A stretch of DNA of 64,000 nt from Actinomadura terrae (GCF_022751215.1 NZ_JAICDG010000001.1:1860001-1924000); one strand, 5' to 3'; shown: positions 34,526 to 43,755, numbered from the stretch's first letter. Numbers and translations are program-made. Notes: generated by a model not told the origin, from the sequence alone.

Positions 34526-35023
34526 TCAGTGCAGGAGTCCGCCGTCCGGTTCGTCGCCGTGGTCGACGTCCAGCCCGACGACCGATCGGCAGCCCGTGCA
34601 GATCCACTCCGCGATGACCGCCTCCGGATTGGCCGCGTGGGTGCGGTACGGGCGCTCCACGCGCCTGCGCCGCATCCCGTGCCCGCATGAGGAGTGCAGC
34701 AGCCTTCCGCATCGCGGACAGGGCCACACGTCCTCGCGGCGGAGGTTGCACTGGGGGCACAGCGGGGTCTCGTAGCGCTCGGCCGGCTCGTCCAGCTCCA
34801 GCTCAGCGAGCCACTCGTGCTCCATGTCGAGGTACTCGTCGCTGGGCCAGTGGTGGTCGGCCAGCCAGGCGAGGTACTCCTCGTCGCCGGGATCGAGGAC
34901 GGCCGTCAGCGACTCGGGGTGCTCGTTCGCGGAGCGGTGTCGGCGGCGTCCGCGCCCCGCCGAGGCCAGCAGCGTCAGCAGGCCGAGGAGCGCGGCCGCG
35001 GCCAGGCCAGTCGCCAGGGGCAT
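34526..35023 (-). CDS. Small membrane protein with acidic motif and zinc-ribbon tail, paralog B
   Basis: A 165-residue protein. An N-terminal helix (1-21) is followed by the same acidic motif as paralog A (residues 43-65: LDPGDEEYLAWLAD, WPSDEYLD) and then a cysteine-rich tail (C89/C92, C102/C105, C113, C142/C145 with H110 and H115), which would bind zinc. Paralog A has the motif without the zinc part. The ATG at 35023 has AAGGA 8 bases upstream. The upstream region carries the shared GTAGCGTTC-N5-GTTTTG motif. Function unknown; a membrane-tethered adaptor is an inference. Confidence 0.65.
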   Translation of the reverse strand: MPLATGLAAAALLGLLTLLASAGRGRRRHRSANEHPESLTAVLDPGDEEYLAWLADHHWPSDEYLDMEHEWLAELELDEPAERYETPLCPQCNLRREDVWPCPRCGRLLHSSCGHGMRRRRVERPYRTHAANPEAVIAEWICTGCRSVVGLDVDHGDEPDGGLLH

Positions 35024-35059
35024 CGCGGCGTCCTTACATGATCTTGTGGCGGGAATGTC

Positions 35060-35382
35060 CGATCATGAATTCACTTCACAAAACGCTGCGAACGCTACAA
35101 GAAAGGCTCTTAACGGAAAAGTCGATCAGAAAAGATTCTTTGCCTTGATCATGGCAGGGCCGGTGACCGAAACCCTACCGCACCATGGTCCCGAACCCCC
35201 TGCGGCCAGGGCGATTTCAGCCGCGACCGCCTCGCGACCATCAAACGGCGGCGCCCTCCGATTTCACTCAGCGCTGAATCCCCTGCGTGCCGCGGGCGCG
35301 CGCGGCGGATGCTCGACCGGCGTTGGGCACCCCTTCACCCGTCCGCCACGACCCCGACACGCGGGGATGGGGGAATGTCCGC
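35060..35382. other. Low-GC intergenic stretch
   Basis: The first 90 bases (35060-35150) are well below the local GC content and contain the shared paralog motif; the rest is ordinary sequence between divergent genes. No coding frame with codon bias, RNA or repeat was found. Confidence 0.5.
35079..35098 (-). promoter_or_regulatory. Shared upstream motif, copy B (GTAGCGTTC-N5-GTTTTG)
   Basis: On the minus strand GTAGCGTTC-GCAGC-GTTTTG, about 56-75 bases before paralog B and matching copy A apart from the spacer. Confidence 0.5.
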
Positions 35383-35652
35383 ATGCGCGAGGAGATCGCC
35401 CCGCACGACGAGGTGCTCGCCCGGTTCACCGGCGCCCGGCTGTACGAGCGCGGCGACCACGGGCTCGCCTACCTCGCCGAACGCGCCGGGGTCCCGTACC
35501 TGCTGGTGCGGCCCGGCCCCGATGCGCCCGACATGCTCGTCCTCGCCTTCGAGGACGAACTGGAACGCGCCTCCTACCTGGCCACCCGCGGCCGCCCCGT
35601 CCCAGAGCCGCGCCCGCCCCTCCCACACGCACACCCCACCCCCACCCACTAG
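35383..35652 (+). CDS. Small protein, unknown function
   Basis: An 89-residue protein (MREEIAPHDEVLARFTGARL) with alternating charged and hydrophobic residues and a Pro/His/Thr-rich end. No family is recognised. The ATG at 35383 has GGGGGAAT upstream. It stands alone between paralog B and the DedA gene. Coding bias is good, so it is probably expressed, but the Pro-rich tail may be an extension past the folded part. Confidence 0.55.
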   Translation: MREEIAPHDEVLARFTGARLYERGDHGLAYLAERAGVPYLLVRPGPDAPDMLVLAFEDELERASYLATRGRPVPEPRPPLPHAHPTPTH

Positions 35653-35947
35653 CCTCACCGCCCTCGGCGGTCCAGCGCTTCGGGACGCCTGCGCGCCGTG
35701 TCGGCATCGCGGCGCGGGGGCTGAACGCTTGGAGGCCGTTCCCCGGCGTCCTGCTGCGGCCACGGCTCGGAGTCGGTCGGCCCGTCGCAGTCGACGTCGA
35801 GCTCGGCCTCGCCGTGAGCTGGGGGTTTGCGGTCGACGCCAGGGGAGGGGGTGTGGTTTTCCGCAGGGTGGGGGTGCGGCGCGCGGCCGGTCAGGTTGGC
35901 GGTGCGCTCCATGGTGGCCGGGGCCCCGGCTTTCTAGCGTCGTACAC

Positions 35948-36667
35948 ATGATCGAGATGACGTACGTGCTGGCGTCCGGCGCGGCCGGGAACGAGCCCAG
36001 CGGGGGCATCACCGGGTGGGCGACCGACCTGATGGACCGGCTGGGCGCGCCCGGCGCCGGGCTGGCGATCGCGCTGGAGAACCTGTTCCCGCCGCTGCCG
36101 AGCGAGGTGATCCTGCCGCTGGCCGGGTTCACCGCCGCGCAGGGGCGGATGAACCTGGTCGCGGCGCTGGTGTGGACGACGCTGGGGTCGGTCGTCGGCG
36201 CGCTCGCCCTCTACGGGATCGGCGCGCTGATCGGCCGCGACCGGATCCGCCGCCTGGTGGCCCGGCTGCCCCTGGTGAAGCTCTCCGACCTCGACCGGAC
36301 GGAGGCGTGGTTCGCGCGGCACGGCGGCAAGGCCGTGTTCTTCGGCCGGATGATCCCGATCTTCCGCAGCCTGATCTCGGTCCCCGCCGGGGTGGAGCGG
36401 ATGCGGATGACGACGTTCCTGATCTACACGACCCTCGGCAGCCTGCTGTGGAACACGGCGTTCGTGATGGCCGGGTACGAGCTCGGCGACAACTGGCGGA
36501 CGGTGGAGGAGTACGTCGGGGTCTACTCCAAGGTCGTCCTGGTGCTGGCCGTGCTGGGTGTGCTCGTGTTCCTCGGGCTCCGTATCGTGAAGGCCAGGCG
36601 GACGGGCGGCGAGCCCGGGACGCACCGGGCCGAGACAAGAGACTTCGAACGTGATCGCATTTTCTGA
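35948..36667 (+). CDS. DedA-family membrane protein
   Basis: A 239-residue integral membrane protein of the DedA/SNARE-associated family. The conserved ENLFPPLPSEVILPLAGFTA and the FFGRMIPIFRSLISVPAG stretch mark the two re-entrant half-helices of DedA flippases. Homologs flip undecaprenyl phosphate or phosphatidylethanolamine or support proton motive force homeostasis. The ATG at 35948 is used. The 17-base overlap with the histidine kinase start suggests an operon with the two-component pair. Confidence 0.88.
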   Translation: MIEMTYVLASGAAGNEPSGGITGWATDLMDRLGAPGAGLAIALENLFPPLPSEVILPLAGFTAAQGRMNLVAALVWTTLGSVVGALALYGIGALIGRDRIRRLVARLPLVKLSDLDRTEAWFARHGGKAVFFGRMIPIFRSLISVPAGVERMRMTTFLIYTTLGSLLWNTAFVMAGYELGDNWRTVEEYVGVYSKVVLVLAVLGVLVFLGLRIVKARRTGGEPGTHRAETRDFERDRIF

Positions 36668-37844
36668 GGGCGTGGCCGCGCCTCCCCCGAGGCGCGGTCC
36701 GCGCGCCGCCCCCCGCGCGCTGGTGGGCCTCACCCTGGGCCTGTTCAGCGCGGGCGTCGAGATGATGCTGCTCGCCGTCGCCGCGCTGATCATGGCTCCC
36801 GCGCTGGCCCTCTCGCGCGGCCCGAGGGCGGTGCCGGGGATCGTCGCGCACGGCGCGAACCGGCTGACCGAGCTGGAGCGGCGCCGGCTCGCGACGTTCT
36901 TCGCCGAGGACGGGGCGGTCGACGTCGGCCCGCTGCGGGCGCTGTCCTACCTCCTCCTGCGGGTGCCGGTCGGGCTGCTCGGCGGCATCATTCTGCTGCT
37001 GATCGGCTACGGCGGCGCCAGCGCGATCGGGCTGCTGTGGAGCTGGTGGGTGACCGGCGAGTACCTGGACGGCATCCCGCCGAGCCCGCTGATCGTCGTC
37101 TACACGGCCGTGTTCGGCGCGGTGCTGCTGTTCGTCGCCGTCCAGGGCCTGATCGGGGTCGTGGCGCTGGAGCGCGCGGTGGCGCGGCGCTGCCTCGGCC
37201 CGAGCCCGCTGGAGGAGTACCAGCGCCGCATCGCCCAGCTGTCGGTCACCCGCGCGCAGGTGGTGGACGCGGTCGACGACGAGCGCCGCCGCATCGAACG
37301 CGACCTGCACGACGGCGTCCAGCAGCGGCTCGTCGCCCTCGGCATGCTGATCGGCCGGGCCCGCCGCGCCGGGGACGCGGCCCGCTCGACCGAACTGCTG
37401 CGGCAGGCGCACGAGGAGTCGCGCCGCGCGCTGGAGGACCTGCGGGAGGTCACCTGGCGCGTCTACCCGGCCGCGCTGGACGGCGAGGGCCTGCGGACGG
37501 CGCTGGAGACGGTCGCCGAGCGGTCCGCGGTGCCGGTGACGATCGGCTACGACGTCCCGGAGCGTCCGCCCCACGCGGTGGAGACCGCCGCGTACTTCGT
37601 GATCTGCGAGGCCGTCACCAACGCCGCCAAGCACTCGGGGGCGCGGCACGTCCGGGTGCGGGTCGCGGCGCGCGACGCGCTGATCGCCGTGCGCATCGAG
37701 GACGACGGCACCGGCGGGGCCGACCCGGCGGGCGGCGGGCTGGCCGGGCTGGCCCGCAGGGTCGCCGCGCTGGACGGCACCTTCGGCGTGGACAGTCCCC
37801 CCGGCGGCCCCACCGTGATCAGCGCGGACCTGCCATGCGGGTGA
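36651..37844 (+). CDS. Sensor histidine kinase (NarL-type partner)
   Basis: A 397-residue HisKA_3 kinase. Membrane segments are at about 22-50, 98-135 and 145-175. The phosphate-accepting histidine is H220 in RRRIERDLHDGVQQRLVAL. The HATPase domain has CEAVTNAAKHSGA and EDDGTGGADP. It begins with a GTG inside the end of dedA (17-base overlap) and overlaps the response regulator by 10 bases, so the three genes are translationally coupled. The sensed signal may be of the membrane, since there is no large extracellular domain. Confidence 0.92.
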   Translation: MIAFSEGVAAPPPRRGPRAAPRALVGLTLGLFSAGVEMMLLAVAALIMAPALALSRGPRAVPGIVAHGANRLTELERRRLATFFAEDGAVDVGPLRALSYLLLRVPVGLLGGIILLLIGYGGASAIGLLWSWWVTGEYLDGIPPSPLIVVYTAVFGAVLLFVAVQGLIGVVALERAVARRCLGPSPLEEYQRRIAQLSVTRAQVVDAVDDERRRIERDLHDGVQQRLVALGMLIGRARRAGDAARSTELLRQAHEESRRALEDLREVTWRVYPAALDGEGLRTALETVAERSAVPVTIGYDVPERPPHAVETAAYFVICEAVTNAAKHSGARHVRVRVAARDALIAVRIEDDGTGGADPAGGGLAGLARRVAALDGTFGVDSPPGGPTVISADLPCG

Positions 37845-38479
37845 TGCTCGCGGAGGACTCCACCCTCCTGCGCGAGGGCCTGATGCGCCTGCTCGCCGAG
37901 GAGGGCCACGAGGTGGCCGCCGCCGTCGGCGACGGCGACGCCCTCGTCGCGGCCGTCGCCGCGGCGCCGCCCGACGTCGTCGTCGTGGACGTCCGGATGC
38001 CGCCGACGCACACCGACGAGGGCCTGCGCGCCGCCCTGGAGATCCGCCGCCGCTGGCCGGGCGTCGGCGTCCTCGTCCTGTCGCAGTACGTGGAGAAGCG
38101 CTACGCCACCGAGTTGATCACCGCCGACACCACCGGCGTCGGCTACCTCCTGAAGGACCGCGTCGCGCAGGTCGACGAGTTCCTGGACGCGCTGGAGCGG
38201 GTCGGCGGCGGGGGCGCCGCGTTCGACCCGGAGGTGGTGCGCCAGCTCCTCGTCCGCAGCGTCCACGTCGATCCGCTGAGCCGCCTCTCCCCGCGCGAGC
38301 GGGACGTCCTCGACCTCATGGCCCAGGGCCACATCAACGCCTCGGTCGCCGCGCACCTGCACATCTCGCAGAGCGCCGTGGAGAAGCACGTCAACGCGAT
38401 CTTCGACAAGCTGGACCTGGCCGACGCCGTCGGCCGCAGCCGCCGCGTCCTCGCCGTGCTGCGCTACCTGGGCTCGTGA
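37835..38479 (+). CDS. LuxR/NarL-type response regulator
   Basis: A 214-residue response regulator: receiver domain with phosphoacceptor D52 (VVVDVRMPP), K in GYLLKDRV near 107, and a C-terminal LuxR helix-turn-helix (SPRERDVLDLMAQGHINASV). It pairs with the upstream kinase, overlapping by 10 bases. It would be phosphorylated by that kinase and bind the operon and other promoters. Confidence 0.94.
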   Translation: MRVMLAEDSTLLREGLMRLLAEEGHEVAAAVGDGDALVAAVAAAPPDVVVVDVRMPPTHTDEGLRAALEIRRRWPGVGVLVLSQYVEKRYATELITADTTGVGYLLKDRVAQVDEFLDALERVGGGGAAFDPEVVRQLLVRSVHVDPLSRLSPRERDVLDLMAQGHINASVAAHLHISQSAVEKHVNAIFDKLDLADAVGRSRRVLAVLRYLGS

Positions 38480-38528
38480 CCCCCGCCCGGCGTGGCATGG
38501 TGGGGCGCGGGAGAACGAGGGGAGAACC

Positions 38529-39047
38529 ATGGTCGGCACACTCGACTGGACGTCCGCGGCCGCCCGCCCGGACCTGCTCGCGGAACCGGTGGCCGCCGCG
38601 ATCGGCGCCGTTCCGGAGGGCGAGGTCGCCGAGATCGATCCCGAGCTGGCCGACACGGCGGCGTTCTGCGAGCGCTACGAGGTCCCGCTGGAGGTCAGCG
38701 CGAACTGCGTGGTCGTCGCGGCCAAGCGCGGCGGCGAGGTCGCCTACGCGGCCTGCATGGTGCTCGCCACCGACCGCGCGGACGTGAACGGCGTCGTCCG
38801 CAAGCACCTGGGCGCGCGCAAGGTCTCGTTCGCGCCGATGGCGGACGCGACGGCCCGCACCGGCATGGAGTACGGCGGCATCACCCCCGTCGGTCTTCCC
38901 GGCGGCTGGCCGATCCTGGTGGACGAGGCGGTCGCCGCCGCCCCGCACGTCGTCATCGGCAGCGGCCTGCGCAGGTCCAAGCTGCTGGTGCCCGGCAAGG
39001 CGCTCGTGTCGCTGCCGGACGCGCAGGTCCTAGCCCTGGCCCAGTGA
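38529..39047 (+). CDS. YbaK/EbsC-family aminoacyl-tRNA deacylase-like protein
   Basis: A 172-residue YbaK-like protein. The YbaK fold is seen from CVVVAAKRGGEVAYAACMVL to GYGGITPVGLPGGWPILVDE-type segments (the latter at about 118-136). YbaK/ProX proteins hydrolyse mischarged aminoacyl-tRNA such as Cys-tRNA-Pro. GAGGGGAGAA precedes the ATG. It overlaps the convergent FAD oxidoreductase end by 18 bases. Confidence 0.85.
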   Translation: MVGTLDWTSAAARPDLLAEPVAAAIGAVPEGEVAEIDPELADTAAFCERYEVPLEVSANCVVVAAKRGGEVAYAACMVLATDRADVNGVVRKHLGARKVSFAPMADATARTGMEYGGITPVGLPGGWPILVDEAVAAAPHVVIGSGLRRSKLLVPGKALVSLPDAQVLALAQ

Positions 39048-40913
39048 CGCGGCGCCGCCAGACCGCCGAGCGGGGACCGAGTCGACCGCGTAACGGGTGC
39101 CGCCGACCGCTTCGGCACGCGCGAGCAGGGCGCGGTTGCCCTCCAGCATCTCCGCCACCGGCGCGCAGCCCGGCGACGCGGTCCGCAACAGGCTGAACAG
39201 GACGGGGTCCGCGGGCGCGGCGAGCATCGGGACGTCCCCGATCCGCAGCGCCTTGACCAGCACGACCCCGCTGAGCCCGAGGTCGGCGGGAGCCATCGAC
39301 GCGAGCGTCTCCTCGATCACCGCGGCGGCCCACGCACCCGGCAGGAAGACTATCCCCCACGGATGCGGCAGCGCCCACTCGCCGAGCGCGGCCAACTCCG
39401 CCACGTCGGGCCGGAGCCGGTCGGCGAACTCCAAGAAGGACAGCTCCTCAACCTCGCTGGCCCCCACCGGCACCTCACCCGCACAAGAAACACCCCCAAC
39501 ACCCCAGCCAGCACCCGCACGCGGGGCGACACCCCCTCGTGGGCTGGCACCCGTAGGCGAGCCAGCGCCTGCTTGTGAGCCAGCGCCTGCTTGTGAGGCG
39601 GTGCCTGCTTGTGAGCCAGCGCCTGCTTGTGAGCCAGCGCCTGCTTGTGAGCCAGCGCCTGCTTGTGGGGTGGTGCCTGCTTGTGGGCTGGCGCCCGCGT
39701 GTGAGGCGGCACTCGCTTGTGGGGCGGCGGCCGTGTGTGAGGCGGCGTCCGTGTGCGGGGTGGCAACCGCTCGTGGGATGGCGCCCGCGGGTGAGCCCGC
39801 GCCTGCATGTGGGGCGGCGTCCGTGCGCGAGTCGGCGCCCGTGTGCGGAGTGGTCCCCGTGTGCGGAGTGGTCCCCGTGCGTGGGGTGACACCCGCTTGC
39901 GGGGTGGTACTGGCTTGTGGGGTGGCGGCCGTGGGCGAACCGGTGTCCGCATGTGGGGCGGTGCCCGTTTGGGGGGCGGCGTCCGGGCGCGAGCTGGAGC
40001 CTGCGTGTGGGGCGGTGCCCGTGCGAGAAGGGGCGCCCGCGTGTGAGGCGGTGTCCGTGTGCGGGGTGGCACCTGCCTGTGGGATGGCGCCCGTGTGTGG
40101 GGTGGTGCCCGTGTGTGGGGTGGTGCCCGCTCGTGGGGTGGCGCCCGCGTGTGAGGCGGTGTTTGGGGGTGGGTTGGTGTCTCTGGGTGAGGACGTGCCT
40201 GCGTGTTGGACGGGAGTGGTGTGTTTGTGGGGGTTCAGGTGGAGGACGGCTTTGGCCTCGTAAGTCCAGCCTTCGGCGGACGGTTTGGCTTGGCCGGAGA
40301 GGTGGTCGGCGTGCACCTCGCGCTGGACGCGCAGCAGGTCCGCCGCATCCCGGCAGGGGATCGTGCAGGAGAGCACCCGGTCGGGCGCGGGGACGAGGCG
40401 CAGCGTCGCGGCGGTGATGATGCCGTGCCCGCCGAGTCCCGCCCGGACGGCGTCGAACACCTCCGGACGGACGCCGGGGGAGCAGCGCATCGGACGCCCG
40501 TCCACCACCACCTCTAGGGCGAGGACGTTCGCCGCCTGCGTGCCGTGCAGGTGCGAGGAGCCGCCGACGCCGCCCGAGGAGAGCGTCCCGCCGACGGTCA
40601 CGTCAAGGAAGTCGGTCAGGACCGGTGGGGTGAGGCCGTGCGGCAGCGTCGCGTCGAGCACCTCGCGCCAGGTGGTCCCCGCGCCGACGACGGCGTGGCC
40701 CGGGCCGATCTCGTGGACGCCCGCGAGCCCGCGCATGTCGAGGCAGACGCCGCCGGTGAGGGACTGTCCGTAGGTCGAGTGGCCCGCGCCGCGCGGCACG
40801 ATCTCCAGGCCCGCCGCGGCGGCCTCGCGCACGGCGGCGGCGACCTCCTCCGCGGACCCCGGACGGACGACCCGCGCCGGCGTCCGCTCGACCACGCCGC
40901 CGAAGTCGCGCAC
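39030..40913 (-). CDS. FAD-binding oxidoreductase interrupted by a repeat-coded insertion
   Basis: A 627-residue PCMH-type flavoprotein. The FAD-binding domain (about 1-225) has RGAGHSTYGQSLTGG and the GGVGGSSHLHGTQAANVLAL stretch typical of cytokinin-dehydrogenase-like oxidases. The C-terminal substrate domain (about 480-600) is recognisable (WALPHPWGIVFLPG). Between them about 240 residues are low-complexity Ala/Gly/Thr/Ser/Gln repeats coded by a minisatellite with an 18-base unit. The core without the insert would be about 390 residues. The GTG at 40913 lies 2 bases after the MarR stop, so both are one operon. Whether the enzyme remains active is uncertain. Confidence 0.75.
   Translation of the reverse strand: MRDFGGVVERTPARVVRPGSAEEVAAAVREAAAAGLEIVPRGAGHSTYGQSLTGGVCLDMRGLAGVHEIGPGHAVVGAGTTWREVLDATLPHGLTPPVLTDFLDVTVGGTLSSGGVGGSSHLHGTQAANVLALEVVVDGRPMRCSPGVRPEVFDAVRAGLGGHGIITAATLRLVPAPDRVLSCTIPCRDAADLLRVQREVHADHLSGQAKPSAEGWTYEAKAVLHLNPHKHTTPVQHAGTSSPRDTNPPPNTASHAGATPRAGTTPHTGTTPHTGAIPQAGATPHTDTASHAGAPSRTGTAPHAGSSSRPDAAPQTGTAPHADTGSPTAATPQASTTPQAGVTPRTGTTPHTGTTPHTGADSRTDAAPHAGAGSPAGAIPRAVATPHTDAASHTAAAPQASAASHAGASPQAGTTPQAGAGSQAGAGSQAGAGSQAGTASQAGAGSQAGAGSPTGASPRGGVAPRAGAGWGVGGVSCAGEVPVGASEVEELSFLEFADRLRPDVAELAALGEWALPHPWGIVFLPGAWAAAVIEETLASMAPADLGLSGVVLVKALRIGDVPMLAAPADPVLFSLLRTASPGCAPVAEMLEGNRALLARAEAVGGTRYAVDSVPARRSGGAASLGQG
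39556..40210. repeat. 18-bp minisatellite inside the FAD oxidoreductase
   Basis: Tandem units of GTGAGCCAGCGCCTGCTT, nearly exact around 39556-39690 and increasingly degenerate towards 40210, with 15- and 18-base variants that keep the frame. The units encode GAGSQA-type peptides. The gradient of decay suggests growth from the left side. Confidence 0.85.
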
Positions 40914-40915
40914 GC

Positions 40916-41377
40916 CTAGCGGGCTCGCAGCCGGTCGGCCACGCGGCTGAGCGCGTCCCCGAGCAGGTCGATCTCCTCCGGCGACAGCACCTCGATCAAT
41001 GTCTCGCGGACGAGCTGCCGGTGCCCCGGGCGGACCCGGTCCAGCCGCTCGATGCCCTCGGGGGTCAGCTCGGCCCACACCGAGCGGCGGTCGGACTCGC
41101 AGCCCGTCCGCTTGACCAGCCCGGCCCGTTCCAGCTGCGTGACCTGGTAGGTCAGGCGGCTCTTGGAGACCATCGCCTCGCGCGCCAGGTGGGACATGCG
41201 CAGCCGGTTGCCATCGGCCATCCGCAGCCGCACGAGCACCTCGAACTCGGGGTGGGAGAGGTCGGCCTCGCGCTTGAGCTGGCGCTCGATCTCGTGGTCG
41301 ATCAGGTGGCCGGCGGCCAGGAAGGCCATCCAGGCGCGCAGCTCGCGGGGGTCGAGTGGCCCTCCGGCATCGGTCAT
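40916..41377 (-). CDS. MarR-family transcriptional regulator
   Basis: A 153-residue MarR protein. The winged helix is at about 60-115 (MSHLAREAMVSKSRLTYQVT and GLVKRTGCESDRRSVWAELT). The ATG at 41377 is the start nearest the conserved N-terminal helix. It is divergent from doxX with an AGTTCA-N4-TGAACT palindrome between them, and immediately followed by the FAD oxidoreductase. The likely targets are doxX and its own operon; the ligand is probably a phenolic or oxidant, by family analogy. Confidence 0.92.
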   Translation of the reverse strand: MTDAGGPLDPRELRAWMAFLAAGHLIDHEIERQLKREADLSHPEFEVLVRLRMADGNRLRMSHLAREAMVSKSRLTYQVTQLERAGLVKRTGCESDRRSVWAELTPEGIERLDRVRPGHRQLVRETLIEVLSPEEIDLLGDALSRVADRLRAR

Positions 41378-41457
41378 GCCGTGAATTCTAGTTGGCGGGG
41401 ACACGGGTTGAACTTTCGAGATGGTCTGGATTCGCGTCACTCTGCTAACGTAGAGTT

Positions 41458-41473
41458 AGTTCATATTTGAACT
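41458..41473. promoter_or_regulatory. MarR operator AGTTCATATTTGAACT
   Basis: A perfect 6-bp inverted repeat with a 4-base spacer, 25 bases before the doxX start and 81 before marR. A further TTGAACT half-site is at 41408. The A/T-rich palindrome is typical of MarR sites that control DoxX-type genes. Confidence 0.75.
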
Positions 41474-41497
41474 GAACCTTCAACCAGAGGAGAGACT

Positions 41498-41959
41498 ATG
41501 CTCCCCGCCCGCCGGTACCCACAGCTCGCCGACACGGGCCTGCTCATCGGCAGGCTGGCGCTCGGCGTGGTGTTCGTCGCGCACGGCTGGCAGAAGCTGA
41601 ACGACCTTGGGCACTCCGGGGTGACGAAGATGTTCGACGGCCTCGGCATTCCGATGCCCGGCGCGGCCGCCGCCTTCGCGACCTGGGTCGAGCTCGCCGG
41701 AGGCGTCGCGCTGATCGTCGGGGCCCTGCTCCCCCTGGTGGGCCTGCTGCTCGCCGCCGACATGGCGGGCGCCTTCTGGTACGTCCATAAGGACCACGGC
41801 CTGTTCGCCGACAAGGGCGGCTACGAGCTCGTCCTGATCCTCGGCGCCCTGGCGCTCGTGCTCGCCCTGACCGGTGGGGGCCGCTTCTCGGTGGACGCGC
41901 TCATCTGGGGACGCCGCCGCGACGAGGACGCCCCCGCCCGGGAGCCCGTGAACGCCTGA
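41498..41959 (+). CDS. DoxX-family membrane protein
   Basis: A 153-residue membrane protein with four helices; GRLALGVVFVAHGWQKL is the DoxX signature and GAAAAFATWVELAGGVALI the second. DoxX-like proteins take part in oxidoreductase complexes linked to thiol and redox stress in actinobacteria. GAGGAGAG precedes the ATG. It is probably repressed by the divergent MarR. Confidence 0.9.
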   Translation: MLPARRYPQLADTGLLIGRLALGVVFVAHGWQKLNDLGHSGVTKMFDGLGIPMPGAAAAFATWVELAGGVALIVGALLPLVGLLLAADMAGAFWYVHKDHGLFADKGGYELVLILGALALVLALTGGGRFSVDALIWGRRRDEDAPAREPVNA

Positions 41960-42330
41960 CCCCTCGGCCCCGCTCGGCCTCCGGCGCGGTCCACCCCGCG
42001 CGCCGGGGGCCGTTTTTCCTGTTCACAGGCGTACTCTTGACGTGAGGACCAGCCGCTGGAACGGCCGCCGGGCAGCCGCGCCACGCCCGCGCCAACGAGT
42101 GTGACGAAAGTAACTTTTCCGACAGATCGGATCGAAGGTGACGAGTTGGTAAACATCGGTCACCTGGCTCGAAAGGGATATGGCCCGCTCCAATCCCCAT
42201 CCACGGACATCCCGACTTCCTGACACACGGCCTTTCCGCCACCTGGTCTTTACGTCGAAGTGACAAGATGTTCTCGATGACCGTTTCTGGGCATGGTGAT
42301 CGGCAAGTGTTCCTGGAGAGGCGGTTCGCG
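41960..42330. other. Intergenic region upstream of otsA
   Basis: About 370 bases with a moderately lower GC content around 42100-42200. It holds an in-frame ATG at 42268 that would extend OtsA by 21 residues. No RNA gene or repeat found; it should contain the otsA promoter. Confidence 0.4.
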
Positions 42331-43755
42331 GTGTCGCGCGGTAGTGAATTCGTGGTAGTGGCCAACAGGTTGCCGGTGGACCGGATCGTCGGACCGAACG
42401 GGGAGCCCGCGTGGCGGCGCAGCCCCGGCGGGCTGGTCAGCGCCATCGCGCCGGTGATGCGGCGCAGGCACGGTACGTGGATCGGCTGGACCGGCGCCCC
42501 CGACGAGCGGCTGGACCCGTTCGAGGAGGACGGCATGTCGCTCGTCCCCATCGAGCAGTCAGCCCGCGAGGTCGAGCTGTACTACGAGGGGTTCTCCAAC
42601 GCGACGCTGTGGCCGCTGTACCACGACGTCGTCGCCCCGCCCGTCTACGACAGGGCGATGTGGGACGCCTACGTCCGGGTCAACGAGCGGTTCGCCGAGG
42701 CCGCCGCGCGCGTCGCGAGCGAGGGCGCGATCGTCTGGGTGCAGGACTACCAGCTCCAGCTCGTCCCGGCCATGCTGCGCAAACTGCGCCCTGACCTGCG
42801 CATCGGGTTCTTCCTGCACATCCCGTTCCCGCCGCTGGAGCTGTTCTGGCAGATGCCCTGGCGCCGCCAGATCCTCGAAGGGCTCCTCGGGGCCGACCTG
42901 GTCGGCTTCCAGCTACCGGGCGCGGCGGCCAACTTCGTCCGGCTGTGCCGGCGGCTGCTGGACGCGCGCTACGTCAAGCAGGATGTGGACTGGGACGGCC
43001 GCGTCGTCCGCGCCCGTGCCTTCCCCATCTCGGTGGACGTGGGCGAGCTGAACGATCTGGTCTCACGCGAGGACGTGGTGGAGCGCGCGCAGGAGATCCG
43101 CGCCGACCTCGGCGACGCGACCGTCCTGCTCGGCGTCGATCGCCTCGACTACACCAAGGGGATCACGCAGCGGCTCCAGGCGTTCGGCGAGCTGTTCGAG
43201 GACGGCGACCTCAAGCCCGGCCAGGCCGTGTTCGTGCAGATCGCCACGCCGAGCCGCGAGCGCGTCGAGCAGTACCAGCTGCTCCGGGAGGAGATCGAGC
43301 AGCAGGTCGGGCGGATCAACGGGGAGTACGGCGAGATCGGCTTCCCGGTCGTCCACTACCTGCACAGCTCCTACGACCGCGCCGAGCTGACCGCCCTCTA
43401 CCTCGCCGCCGACGTGATGGTCGTCACACCGCTGCGGGACGGCATGAACCTGGTCGCCAAGGAGTACGTCGCCTGCCGCCGCGACATGCGCGGGGCGCTC
43501 GTGCTGAGCGAGTTCGCCGGTGCCGCCGCCGAGCTGAAGCGGGGCGCCTTCCAGGTCAACCCCTACGACATCGACGGGCTCAAGGGAACGCTGCTGGCCG
43601 CGCTGGACGCCGAGCCCGCCGAGCAGGCACGCCGGATGCGCTCGATGCGCAGGCGCGTCATCGAGCACGACGTGGACCGCTGGGCCCGGGAGTTCCTCAG
43701 CGAACTGGAGAACCCGGCGCGTCCAGAAGCGGTGCCGCAGGCGCTGGACGCCTGA
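42331..43755 (+). CDS. otsA: Trehalose-6-phosphate synthase
   Basis: A 474-residue GT20 glycosyltransferase that makes trehalose-6-phosphate from UDP-glucose (or GDP-glucose) and glucose-6-phosphate. Visible motifs are [10 protein letters not shown] at the N-terminus, [34 protein letters not shown], and the nucleotide-sugar loop [16 protein letters not shown]. The GTG at 42331 is preceded by GGAGAGG and gives the usual length; the ATG at 42268 is an alternative. Trehalose protects from osmotic and desiccation stress and supports spores. No otsB is adjacent. The 3' end overlaps the convergent HATPase gene by 59 bases. Confidence 0.93.
   Translation: MSRGSEFVVVANRLPVDRIVGPNGEPAWRRSPGGLVSAIAPVMRRRHGTWIGWTGAPDERLDPFEEDGMSLVPIEQSAREVELYYEGFSNATLWPLYHDVVAPPVYDRAMWDAYVRVNERFAEAAARVASEGAIVWVQDYQLQLVPAMLRKLRPDLRIGFFLHIPFPPLELFWQMPWRRQILEGLLGADLVGFQLPGAAANFVRLCRRLLDARYVKQDVDWDGRVVRARAFPISVDVGELNDLVSREDVVERAQEIRADLGDATVLLGVDRLDYTKGITQRLQAFGELFEDGDLKPGQAVFVQIATPSRERVEQYQLLREEIEQQVGRINGEYGEIGFPVVHYLHSSYDRAELTALYLAADVMVVTPLRDGMNLVAKEYVACRRDMRGALVLSEFAGAAAELKRGAFQVNPYDIDGLKGTLLAALDAEPAEQARRMRSMRRRVIEHDVDRWAREFLSELENPARPEAVPQALDA

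Noticed and set aside
39500..40230. CRISPR-like appearance of repeated units.
   Set aside because: Unit is 15-18 bases with no unique spacers and keeps an open reading frame, so it is a minisatellite.
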